From assembly GCF_002920535.1 (NCBI RefSeq), contig NZ_PQSS01000036.1, positions 1 to 64,000 on the forward strand: a DNA stretch of 64,000 bases, in the 5' to 3' direction. Below are positions 34,336 to 42,084 of the stretch, in pieces. The DNA comes from Streptomyces sp. Ru71 (GTDB lineage Bacteria; Actinomycetota; Actinomycetes; Streptomycetales; Streptomycetaceae). Position 1 is the stretch's first letter. Each line of letters opens with the position of its first letter. The notes below the pieces were generated by a model that was not told the origin of the DNA, did no database searches, and worked only from the letters and a program-made list of their open reading frames with translations. The translations under genes and the position numbers were made by a program.

Positions 34336-34686
34336 ATGAACACACCGAGCCGGACGACGAACCGATGGGTGCTGGCGCTCCTGGTTCCCGCGGAGTTCGT
34401 CCCGGGCATCCTGGCGGCGCTCATCCTCGGCACGGTCGGAACCGACCAGATCCTCCGGTCCCTCGGAGTGATCAGCCGTGCGTCGAGCGACCCCTCCCTC
34501 CTGCTGGGGGTGCTCCTCGTGTCCGTAGCACTCGCTCCCTTCGCCATCGCGGCGATCACCGCCGCGTACCAACGCAGACGCGGTGGCTCCTGGGAGCGGG
34601 CGCTGAAGGCGTGCGCGAACGCGGCGCTCGTCTCAGGCCTGCTGGCTGTTCTCGTGGCCCTGCCGGTGTCGATCACCGTCGCGTGA
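34336..34686 (+). CDS. Small membrane protein, candidate immunity protein
   Basis: A 116-aa protein with three likely transmembrane helices: about 11-34 (WVLALLVPAEFVPGILAALI), 52-76 (LLLGVLLVSVALAPFAIAAI) and 94-115 (ANAALVSGLLAVLVALPVSI). It starts 10 bp after the RHS stop and its ribosome site (TAGGAGAA) includes that stop codon. Position directly behind the toxin tail is the usual place for an immunity gene. A membrane immunity protein would fit a toxin acting on the membrane or envelope. No homologue is recognised; the role is inferred from context only. Confidence 0.65.
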   Translation: MNTPSRTTNRWVLALLVPAEFVPGILAALILGTVGTDQILRSLGVISRASSDPSLLLGVLLVSVALAPFAIAAITAAYQRRRGGSWERALKACANAALVSGLLAVLVALPVSITVA

Positions 34687-34723
34687 CCCCCTCGCGGGGT
34701 TCCGCCTGACACCATCCACACAA

Positions 34724-34758
34724 GGGGCGGCCGATCCGGATTCCGGGTCGGCCGCCCC
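34724..34758 (+). terminator. Terminator of RHS/immunity unit
   Basis: GGGGCGGCCGA (34724-34734) pairs with TCGGCCGCCCC (34748-34758), 11 bp perfect, with a small CCGG/CCGG stem in the loop. A second hairpin ACCCC-CTCGC-GGGGT (34686-34700) sits at the immunity stop codon. The FKBP gene begins only 20 bp after this structure. Confidence 0.85.
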
Positions 34759-34778
34759 GCTCAGACTTCGGGAAAGAA

Positions 34779-35804
34779 ATGCGCCGATTCGCCGCGCTCC
34801 TGCTGGCACCCGCCCTCGCGCTCGTGGGGTGCAGCAACGATCATTCATCGGGCAAGCCCCGGCCGGACGGCTGGCACCGGCCGCTGGCGGCCCCTTCGGT
34901 CCCGGTGCACGCGAAGCCCCTGCCCGCCGTGGTGCGCACCGACACCGTGCTGCCCAGCGTGTCGGGGCCGTTCGGCAGCCGGGCCACGATCTCGCTGCCG
35001 AAGTCCGCGCCGAGCGGGAAATTCGTCGTCGCGCCGCAAACACCGGGGCGGGGGCGCTCGGCGCACGCCGGTGACGTGGCCATCGTCCGCTACACGGCCA
35101 AAGTCTGGCGGACCGGCAAGGAACTGCCCGGTTCGTACGACAAGGGCAGCCGCCCCCAGGTGTTCGCCGTCGGGCGGGGCGCGACACTGCCCGCGCTGGA
35201 CCAGGCCGTGCAGGGGCAACGTGCCGGGAGCCGGCTGCTGGTCGTGGCGCCCCCGGCGGCCGCGTACGGAACGACCGGCAGTGCTCGGCTCGGGGTCACC
35301 GGCAAGGACACCATCGTCTACGCCGTAGATGTCCTGAACGTCATCGCCTCGCACGCCCTCGTCACCGGCGACCAGAAGCCGGTCCCCGGTGACCTGCCGC
35401 AGGTGCGCATGAACGACAGCGACGGCACCGCCTCCGTCGCCGTCCCGGACAAGGCCGCTCCCAAGGGCCTGGTGGCCCGGAACCTGGTGGACGGCACGGG
35501 ACCGGTGGTGCGGGACGGGCAGACACTCGTGGTGCAGCATTCCTCGGCCGCGTGGGACGGGTCGCGGGGCGAGGACGAGGCCGACCTCTTCCTCAGCTCC
35601 CGCGCCGAAGGCGGGCCCCTGTCCGTCGTCATCGGCCGGGGCAACGTCATCGCGGGGTGGGACCAGGCCCTGGCCGGGAGGAGGGTCGGCAGCCGTGTGC
35701 TCGCCGTGATCCCGGCGGGTCTGGCATACGGAGCGCATCCCCCGAAGGGGCTGACACCCGGCTCCAGCGTGGTATCGGTCCTCGACATCCTCGCCGCCGT
35801 CTGA
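34779..35804 (+). CDS. Lipoprotein with two FKBP-type peptidyl-prolyl isomerase domains
   Basis: A 341-aa predicted lipoprotein: signal sequence MRRFAALLLAPALALVGC with the lipobox Cys at residue 18. Two FKBP-like domains follow, about 95-190 (GDVAIVRYTAKVW, PALDQAVQGQRAGSRLLVV, PPAAAYG) and 225-340 (GQTLVVQHSSAAW, GWDQALAGRRVGSRVLAVIP, GLAYG, VVSVLDIL). Some active-site aromatics of classical FKBPs are replaced, so isomerase activity may be weak in one domain. It probably helps fold exported proteins at the outer face of the membrane. It may be transcribed partly by readthrough of the upstream terminator. Confidence 0.85.
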   Translation: MRRFAALLLAPALALVGCSNDHSSGKPRPDGWHRPLAAPSVPVHAKPLPAVVRTDTVLPSVSGPFGSRATISLPKSAPSGKFVVAPQTPGRGRSAHAGDVAIVRYTAKVWRTGKELPGSYDKGSRPQVFAVGRGATLPALDQAVQGQRAGSRLLVVAPPAAAYGTTGSARLGVTGKDTIVYAVDVLNVIASHALVTGDQKPVPGDLPQVRMNDSDGTASVAVPDKAAPKGLVARNLVDGTGPVVRDGQTLVVQHSSAAWDGSRGEDEADLFLSSRAEGGPLSVVIGRGNVIAGWDQALAGRRVGSRVLAVIPAGLAYGAHPPKGLTPGSSVVSVLDILAAV

Positions 35805-35878
35805 GGCACCGCGAGGACTGGTCACCCGCAGGCACGGCTCGCCGTGCGTGAGCACCGCCCCGGCCGCACCCTGGGTGA

Positions 35879-36127
35879 ATGAGGACCAAGACGAAGACAC
35901 CCGTCGGCGAGGTCAAGCACGGCGGCTGGTCGGCGATGCTCACGCCGCGCCGGATCATCGCACTGGTGCTCGCCGTGCTCGGTCTGGTCTTTATTTTCGA
36001 GAACACCCAGGAGACCGAGATCCGGCTGCTGGTGCCGCTGGTCACCATGCCCCTGTGGGTGGCGCTGCTGGCCACCGGCGTGATCGGCGCGCTGTGCGGG
36101 GCGTTCTTCCTCACCCGGCGCCGCTAG
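35879..36127 (+). CDS. LapA-domain (DUF1049) small membrane protein
   Basis: An 82-aa protein with two transmembrane helices (about 26-42, RRIIALVLAVLGLVFIFENT, and 52-78). The short motif FIFENTQETEIRLLV between them is typical of the lipopolysaccharide-assembly-protein-A domain that is widespread also in Gram-positives. Its role in actinobacteria is unknown. The ribosome site is poor (GGGTGA directly before ATG). A hairpin at 36130 follows immediately. Confidence 0.75.
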   Translation: MRTKTKTPVGEVKHGGWSAMLTPRRIIALVLAVLGLVFIFENTQETEIRLLVPLVTMPLWVALLATGVIGALCGAFFLTRRR

Positions 36128-36129
36128 CG

Positions 36130-36145
36130 GCCCCGCGCGCGGGGC
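36130..36145 (+). terminator. Terminator after LapA-domain gene
   Basis: GCCCCGC-GC-GCGGGGC, a 7-bp near-continuous palindrome starting 2 bp after the stop. Confidence 0.6.
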
Positions 36146-36171
36146 GCGGGGTGCGTCGTTAGGGTGACGGC

Positions 36172-36723
36172 ATGCCGCACACCGCATCCCGTTGGCTCGC
36201 CGAGGGGCCCCGCGTGGGCATACGCTACTTCGGCTACGACGACGGCCCCGAGTTCACCGCCCGGGCCCGTGAGAGCAAGGACCTGCACCAGCCGTGGCTG
36301 TTCCCGCCGGACAGCGCCGACGCCTACACGGCGTACGCGGGCCGGCTGATCGAGGACCCGACGAAGGCCGGGTTCCTGGTGTGCGAGAAGGACGGCGGGG
36401 GCATCGCCGGCTTCATCAACATCAACAACATCGTCCACGGCGCCTTCCTCAGCGGCGCGCTCGGCTACGGCGCCTTCGCGCACGCGGCCGGGCGCGGGCT
36501 GATGCGGGAGGGGCTGGACCTCGTCGTCGGCCACGCCTTCGGCCCGATGCGGCTGCACCGGCTGGAGATCAACGTCCAGCCGGGCAACGCCGCCTCCGTC
36601 GGCCTGGCCCGCGCCTGCGGCTTCCGGCTGGAGGGGTTCTCGCCGAAGATGCTCTTCATCGACGGGGCGTGGCGCGATCACGAGCGGTGGGCGATCACCG
36701 CCGAGATGCGGGCTTGTAGTTGA
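36172..36723 (+). CDS. GNAT family N-acetyltransferase (RimJ/RimL type)
   Basis: A 183-aa acetyltransferase. The conserved parts are GFININNIVHGAFLSGALGY (core beta strands), the acetyl-CoA loop AHAAGRGLMREGL, and LEINVQPGNAASVGLARACG with the Asn typical of RimJ/RimL-like enzymes. FRLEGFSPKMLFIDGAWRDH closes the fold. The acceptor could be a ribosomal protein N-terminus or a small amine. There is no ribosome site; TAGGGT (36160-36165) is 6 nt before the ATG, the exact spacing for a leaderless start. Its 3' end overlaps the convergent DUF6204 gene by 29 bp. Confidence 0.85.
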   Translation: MPHTASRWLAEGPRVGIRYFGYDDGPEFTARARESKDLHQPWLFPPDSADAYTAYAGRLIEDPTKAGFLVCEKDGGGIAGFININNIVHGAFLSGALGYGAFAHAAGRGLMREGLDLVVGHAFGPMRLHRLEINVQPGNAASVGLARACGFRLEGFSPKMLFIDGAWRDHERWAITAEMRACS

Positions 36724-37042
36724 TCTTCATCGTGTCGAGGTCGGTGACGGACGACTTCAGCTCCCCGAAGCCGTAGCCCAGACCGCGCAGCGTGGTCGCG
36801 GCCCGGTCCTCCGCGACGGCCGCGGCCATCTCCTCGCCGTCCGCGGCGTCCGACACCACGACGAACCGCATCGAGAAGTGCTTCAGCGGCCGCGGCTCGT
36901 AGGTGAGCGTCCCCTCCTCGGTGAACCGCATGCTCGCCAGCCCGTGGCCGGCCGCCTCGGCCAGCAGCCGCTCCCGGGCCTCCTCGGTCAGGCCGTCCCA
37001 GGTGCCCCGGACGATCACCCGGTAGGTGTGCTGCTCGCTCAT
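36695..37042 (-). CDS. DUF6204 family protein
   Basis: A 115-aa cytoplasmic protein of unknown function that I recognise as the DUF6204 type common in streptomycetes (MSEQHTYRVIVRGTWDGLTE). The sequence suggests alternating strands and helices, with a central FSMRFVVVSDAADGEE. ATG 37042 is chosen; the open frame extends upstream to 37141 as an arginine-rich stretch without a ribosome site. The stop lies within the GNAT gene, so the two are convergent with 29 bp of shared coding sequence. Confidence 0.7.
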   Translation of the reverse strand: MSEQHTYRVIVRGTWDGLTEEARERLLAEAAGHGLASMRFTEEGTLTYEPRPLKHFSMRFVVVSDAADGEEMAAAVAEDRAATTLRGLGYGFGELKSSVTDLDTMKINYKPASRR

Positions 37043-37187
37043 GAAACGCTCGTGCTCCTTACGACGCTGTCGCTGAAAGGGCCGACTGTACGGGCGCGGT
37101 GGCCGGCCTTCCCACCGAATAAAACCGGCGGCTTTGCGCAATCCTGACCCGCACCGGCCCTGGCCGGATCACCGGGCAACCGCTTCC

Positions 37188-39194
37188 ATGGCCATCGTGA
37201 CGACGATCCGACATGAGGTACTGACGCTGCCCGCCGCGGACCTCGGCCCGGACAACCCGCTGCCCGCGCTGACCCTTCCCCCACTCTCGAATTCGCTCGA
37301 CCGGGGGGACCCCCATGACGAGACGCACCGCATCGACGACCGCGACAAGCAGGACCTGCCGCGCGACATGGCCCGGCAGATCGGCTACGCCCCGCTGACC
37401 GGCCTGCTGCCCGTGCGGCTGCGCGACGGCTACGACCGTGACCGCGCCCCCCGCTCCCTCGACGCCCTGGTCCTGGAGAACGACCGCCTGCGCGCCACCG
37501 TCCTGCCCGGCCTCGGCGGCCGGATCGTCTCCCTGCTTCACAAACCCATGGGCCGTGAACTCCTCTACCGCAACCCGGTGTTCCAGCCCGCCAACTTCGC
37601 CCTCAACGGCGCCTGGTACTCCGGCGGCATCGAGTGGAACATCGGCGCCACCGGCCATACGACCCTGTCCTGCGCCCCGCTGCACGCCGCCCGGGTCCCG
37701 GCGCCCGACGGCACGGACATGCTGCGGCTGTGGGAGTGGGAGCGGCTGCGCGACCTGCCCTTCCAGGTCGACCTGTGGCTGCCGGACGGCTCCGACTTCC
37801 TGTACGTCGGCGTGCGCGTCCGCAACCCGCACGAGCGGCCCGTGCCCACCTACTGGTGGTCCAACATCGCCGTCCCCGAGGAGTGCCGGGTCCTCGCCCC
37901 GGCGACGGAGGCGTACCACTTCGGCTACGAGCGCCGGCTGCGCCGGGTGCCGGTCCCGGCGTACGACGGCGTCGACCGCACGTACCCGCTCAACAGCCCT
38001 TATGCCGCCGACTACTTCTACGAGGTGCCCGAGCGGCGCCGGCGCTGGATCGCCGCGCTGGACGCCGGCGGACACGGCCTGGTGCAGACCTCCACCGACG
38101 CGCTGCGCGGCCGCAAGCTGTTCGTGTGGGGCCACCTGCCCGGCGGACGCCGCTGGCAGCAGTGGCTCACCGAACCCGGCACCGGCGGCTACTGCGAGAT
38201 CCAGGCCGGCCTCGCCCGCACCCAGCTGGAGCACGTGCGGCTGGAGCCGGAGAGCGAGGTGTCCTGGCTGGAGGCCTACGGGCCGTTCGACGCCGACCCG
38301 CAGGGGGAGTGGAACGCCGTCGTCGACCGGGCCGAGGCCCGTCTGGAGGCCGTACTGCCGCGGGCCGACGTCGACGCCGCGTACGCCGCCTGGCTGCCGC
38401 ACGCCGACATGGAACCGGCCCAGACCCTCGCCACCGGGTCCGGCTGGGGCGCGCTGGAGGTGCTGCGCGGCGGGTTCAAACTGCCCGGCACGCCCTTCGA
38501 GGAGTCCACCCTGGGCGAGGAGTAGGAACCGTGGCGGGAGCTGCTGCGCACCGGGATGCTGCCCGAGCCGCGCCGGGTACGGCCGCCCGGCCCGAGCCTC
38601 GTCGCCCCGCACTGGCGGGACATGCTGGAGACCGCGCCGGCCCGCCCGTACACCGAGTACCACCTCGGCGTCGCCCAGTGGCACGCCGGCGACCGCGCGC
38701 AGGCCGTGCGCAGCTGGGAGCGCGCACTGCCGCTCGCCCCCGCCGCGTGGCCGCTGCTGCGCTGCCTCGCCGTCGCCGACCGGGAGGGCGGCCACGGCGA
38801 GCGCGCCGCCGAGCGGTACGCGCAGGCCTTCGACGACCTGTGCCGTCAGCGGCGCGACAGCGACCCGGAGTGGACCGCCGCCACCGCCGCCCTCGGCCGG
38901 GAGGCCGTCGAGGCGCTGCTCGCGGCCGGCCGCGCCGACGATGCGCGGGCCGTGTGGGAGCGGCTGCCCTCCGCGACCCGGGAGCGCGGCCGGTTCCGGC
39001 TGCTGCAGGCCGCGCTGCTGCTCGCCGAGGGCCGACGGGATCAGGCGCGGGCGGTGTTCGACGCGGGCTTCGAGGTCGCCGATCTCCGCGAGGGCGACGA
39101 GGTGATCGGCCGGCTGTGGGCTCGCCTCTTTGACGAACCCCTGCCCGACCGCTACGACTTCCGGATGCGGCCCGCTCAAGGGTCGGCTCCGTGA
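37188..39194 (+). pseudogene. DUF5107/TPR protein gene split by an in-frame TAG at 38523-38525
   Basis: One continuous frame runs from ATG 37188 to 39194 except for a single TAG at 38523. The first part (445 aa) is an aldose-1-epimerase-like carbohydrate-binding domain (VLPGLGGRIVSLLHKPMG, GGIEWNIGATGH, YWWSNIAVPEE), as in DUF5107 proteins. After the TAG the frame continues for 222 codons (EPWRELL onward) as a TPR-like helical region (YHLGVAQWHAGDRAQAVRSW), which is the normal C-terminus of this family. TGG to TAG is the simplest explanation. Base and codon use are the same on both sides. It could be a recent nonsense mutation, a sequencing error, or two genes; ATG 38556 could restart the second part, without a clear ribosome site. 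Confidence 0.75.
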
Positions 39195-39199
39195 ATCGT

Positions 39200-39718
39200 T
39201 CAGGCCGCAGTTCCGTCCGGGGCGAACGCGTGCCGGAAGGTGAAGGCGTGCGGCGCTGAGCCGTGGTCGTGGAGGTGCTCCAGCCGGGACACCCCGTCCT
39301 GCCAGACGGGTGTCACGCCCTCGGAGACCCACCACAGGACGTGACTCGGCTTTCCCGTCCTCTCGAACCAGTCGTGACGCCGGTTCAGCGCCTCCCGGTG
39401 CGGACCGGTGTAGACGGCGTCGAAGGCCGAGCGCAGGTCGGTCCAGAGGGAGAGGGTCGCGTCCATGGCGGTGGTTTCCGCCGTACGGCCCTTGCCGTAC
39501 CAGGCCGGTACGGCGAACTCGCCCCACGCGCCCCAGTCCAGGTCGAAGTGCGCGCCCCGGCCGCCGTTGACCGCCTCGGCACGAGCGAGGTACCCGGGGT
39601 GCCGGCTGACCTTCCGGTAGACGGCCTCGCCGCGGTCGCGGAGTGCGCGCGGGAGAGGTGAGGGATCGGCGAGAGGTGACTTCAGGACACCGAACGTGTA
39701 CAGCGCAAGACGGGGCAT
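39200..39718 (-). CDS. DUF3291 family protein
   Basis: A 172-aa protein starting MPRLALYTFGVLKSPLADP, the hallmark of the DUF3291 family (about 150 aa, ferredoxin-like fold related to antibiotic monooxygenase-type domains). Conserved aromatics include YLARAE, WGEFAVPAWY, LWTDLRSAFDAVY and HDWF...LWWV. The activity is unknown. ATG 39718 is preferred over the frame opening at 39877. It is convergent with the interrupted DUF5107 gene, 5 bp apart. Confidence 0.75.
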   Translation of the reverse strand: MPRLALYTFGVLKSPLADPSPLPRALRDRGEAVYRKVSRHPGYLARAEAVNGGRGAHFDLDWGAWGEFAVPAWYGKGRTAETTAMDATLSLWTDLRSAFDAVYTGPHREALNRRHDWFERTGKPSHVLWWVSEGVTPVWQDGVSRLEHLHDHGSAPHAFTFRHAFAPDGTAA

Positions 39719-40051
39719 GCCTCTCCCTGGTCGAAGGTGCCTGGTGCGGATCCCGTGGCCTGACGGAACTCCGGTGCGACCGTGGGCGATCGCCGAGGCC
39801 CCGGTGAAGGTAGCCGCCTTCGCGAGCCATGTCGACGTTGCGTTTTTCCCGTCCGAGTGGCCTCGCGCACCGGTCACCTCGCGGTCCGGCTCGGCGCGGC
39901 AGGGACCCCTGCAACCTCCTGCAACCCTTGTTGCCCCTCGGCGGCGCGATCACATTGGCCACACCGCAGTCACCTGCGCGTAGCACGCCCGTGACGCGGC
40001 AGAAAACCACACCCCCCTCGCCGTACCCGCAACTCCGCCGAGGAGCCCCCG
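39719..40051. promoter_or_regulatory. Divergent promoter region of DUF3291 gene and acetoin operon
   Basis: A 333-bp spacer with no supportable gene. It contains the GCAAC repeat cluster described separately (39911-39934), 118 bp before the acoA ATG. The sequence between that site and acoA is unusually C- and A-rich near the ribosome site (CCGAGGAGCC). No convincing -35/-10 pair could be picked by eye. Confidence 0.5.
39911..39934 (+). promoter_or_regulatory. Putative aco operator, site 1
   Basis: Direct repeat GCAAC-CTCCT-GCAAC (39911-39925), one helical turn apart, followed by the inverted half GTTGC (39930-39934). The same 15-bp pattern GCAAC-CYCCY-GCAAC recurs 5.9 kb away upstream of lipA (45856-45870). 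Shared use by two operons of the same pathway suggests the AcoR-like protein or another common activator binds here. Confidence 0.6.
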
Positions 40052-41050
40052 ATGACCGAGACACTCCCCGCCCGCCCGGTGCCGGGACTGGATGAGAAAG
40101 CCCTGCTCAGGGCCTATCGCACCATGCGGACCATCCGCGTGTTCGAAGAGCGCCTGCACGACGAGTTCGCGACCGGTGAGATCCCCGGATTCGTCCACCT
40201 GTACGCGGGCGAGGAAGCCTCGGCCACCGGGGTGTGCATGAACCTCGACGACGACCGCGACTCCATCTCCAGCACCCACCGCGGCCACGGCCACTGCATC
40301 GCCAAGAACGTCGACGTCAAGGAGATGATGGCGGAGATCTACGGCCGCACCACCGGCTCCTGCCACGGCAAGGGCGGCTCGATGCACATCGCCGACCTCA
40401 GCAAGGGCATGCTCGGCGCCAACGGCATCGTCGGCGGCGGACCGCCGCTCATCTGCGGCACCGCCCTCGCGGCCAAGCTGCGCGGCGACGGCGGCGTCGG
40501 TGTCGCCTTCTTCGGCGACGGCGGCAGCAACCAGGGCACCACTCTGGAGTCGCTGAACCTCGCCACGGTGTGGAACCTACCGGCGGTGTTCGTCGCCGAG
40601 AACAACGGCTACGCCGAGGCCACCGCCAGCTCCTGGTCCGTCGGCGGCGGCTCCATCGCCGCCCGCGCCGCCGCGTTCGGCATGCCCGGCGCCGTCGTCG
40701 ACGGCTTCGACTTCTTCGCTGTGTACGAGGCGGCCCGCGAGGCCGTGGAGCGGGCCAGGACCGGCGGCGGCCCCACGCTCATCGAGGTGCGGCTCACCCG
40801 CTACTACGGCCACTTCGAGGGCGACCAGCAGACCTACCGCTCGACCGAGGTCACCGAGGCCCGCGAGAGGCTCGACTGCCTCAAGCGGTTCCGCGCGCGG
40901 GTGACCGCCGAGGGCCTGCTCACCGACGAGCAGCTCGACCAGGTCGACGCCGACGTGGCCCGGCTGGTCGACGAGTCCGTCGAGGAGGCCAAGGCGGCGC
41001 CGCTGCCGACCGCCGCCGACCTCACGACCGACGTCTACATCTCCTACTGA
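40052..41050 (+). CDS. acoA: Acetoin dehydrogenase E1 component, alpha subunit (TPP-dependent)
   Basis: A 332-aa TPP-dependent E1 alpha of the acetoin dehydrogenase complex, which cleaves acetoin to acetaldehyde and acetyl-CoA. The TPP motif GDG...NN is seen as FFGDGGSNQGT through VAENNGYAEAT. STHRGHGHCIAKN and TGSCHGKGGSMH are typical of AcoA and pyruvate dehydrogenase alpha. Acetoin specificity is inferred from the butanediol dehydrogenase, AcoR-like regulator and E2-hydrolase fusion in the same cluster. CGAGGAGCC precedes the ATG. First gene of acoA-acoB-acoC. Confidence 0.88.
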   Translation: MTETLPARPVPGLDEKALLRAYRTMRTIRVFEERLHDEFATGEIPGFVHLYAGEEASATGVCMNLDDDRDSISSTHRGHGHCIAKNVDVKEMMAEIYGRTTGSCHGKGGSMHIADLSKGMLGANGIVGGGPPLICGTALAAKLRGDGGVGVAFFGDGGSNQGTTLESLNLATVWNLPAVFVAENNGYAEATASSWSVGGGSIAARAAAFGMPGAVVDGFDFFAVYEAAREAVERARTGGGPTLIEVRLTRYYGHFEGDQQTYRSTEVTEARERLDCLKRFRARVTAEGLLTDEQLDQVDADVARLVDESVEEAKAAPLPTAADLTTDVYISY

Positions 41051-41068
41051 CACACCGAAGGACACACC

Positions 41069-42082
41069 GTGGCACGCACGATCAGTTACCGCGAGGCCCT
41101 CAACGAAGCGCTGGCGCAGGAGATGGAGCGGGACAGCTCGGTCATCGTGATGGGCGAGGACAACGCCGGCGGCGCGGGCGCACCCGGCGAACCCGACGCC
41201 TGGGGCGGCGTCCTCGGCGTCACCAAGGGGCTGTACGGCAAGTTCCCCGGGCGGGTGCTGGACACCCCGATCTCCGAGTCGGCCTTCATCGGCGCGGCGG
41301 TGGGCGCCGCGACCCGGGGCCTGCGGCCGGTGGCCGAGCTGATGTTCATCGACTTCATGGGCGTCTGCTTCGACCAGATCTTCAACCAGGCGGCGAAGTT
41401 CCGGTACATGTTCGGCGGCAAGGCCGTCACGCCGGTCGTCATCCGCGCGATGTACGGCGCCGGACTGCGCGCCGCGGCACAGCACTCGCAGGCGCTGTAC
41501 CCGCTGTTCACCAACATCCCCGGGCTCAAGGTCGTCGTACCGTCCTCCCCCTACGAGGCCAAGGGCCTGCTGATCCAGGCGATCCGCGACGACGACCCGG
41601 TCGTCTTCTGCGAGCACAAGGCGATGTACGACACCGTCGGCGAGGTGCCGGAGGAGAGCTACACCATCCCCTTCGGTGAGGCCAACGTGGTGCGCGACGG
41701 CGACGACGTGACCGTCGTGGCGTTCGGCCGGATGGTCCAGGTCGCCGCCGAGGCCGCCGAGGAGCTGGCCCGGGCGGGCATCCAGTGCGAGGTCATCGAC
41801 CCGCGCACGACCAGCCCGCTGGACGCGGACACCATCCTCGAAAGCGTCGAGAACACCGGACGGCTGGTCGTCGTGGACGAGTCCACCCCGCGGTGCAGCA
41901 TGGCCGCCGACGTCTCCGCGCTCGTCGCCAGGGAGGCCTTCGGGTCCCTGCGCGCCCCGATCGAGACGGTCACCGCACCCCACACCCCGGTGCCCTTCAG
42001 CCCCGTGCTGGAGGACCTCTACGTGCCGGACGCGCAGCGCGTGGTCAACGCGGTCAAGTCGGTGACGGAGTGGGAGCGCTGA
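41069..42082 (+). CDS. acoB: Acetoin dehydrogenase E1 component, beta subunit
   Basis: A 337-aa transketolase-like beta subunit that pairs with AcoA. Seen: the N-terminal MGEDNAGGAGAPGEPDAWGG, the conserved DTPISESAFIGAAVGAA, MFIDFMGVCFDQIFNQAAKF, and a C-terminal transketolase domain (VVAFGRMVQVAAEAAEELA, CEVIDPRTTSPLD). It starts 18 bp after acoA. It is followed by acoC after 2 bp. Confidence 0.88.
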   Translation: MARTISYREALNEALAQEMERDSSVIVMGEDNAGGAGAPGEPDAWGGVLGVTKGLYGKFPGRVLDTPISESAFIGAAVGAATRGLRPVAELMFIDFMGVCFDQIFNQAAKFRYMFGGKAVTPVVIRAMYGAGLRAAAQHSQALYPLFTNIPGLKVVVPSSPYEAKGLLIQAIRDDDPVVFCEHKAMYDTVGEVPEESYTIPFGEANVVRDGDDVTVVAFGRMVQVAAEAAEELARAGIQCEVIDPRTTSPLDADTILESVENTGRLVVVDESTPRCSMAADVSALVAREAFGSLRAPIETVTAPHTPVPFSPVLEDLYVPDAQRVVNAVKSVTEWER

Positions 42083-42084
42083 TC

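Noticed and set aside
28101..34721. 2206-codon minus-strand open frame opposite the RHS gene
   Set aside because: Shadow frame produced by GC-rich third positions. The plus-strand protein has clear RHS motifs; the antisense product is Val/Arg/Gly-rich without domains.
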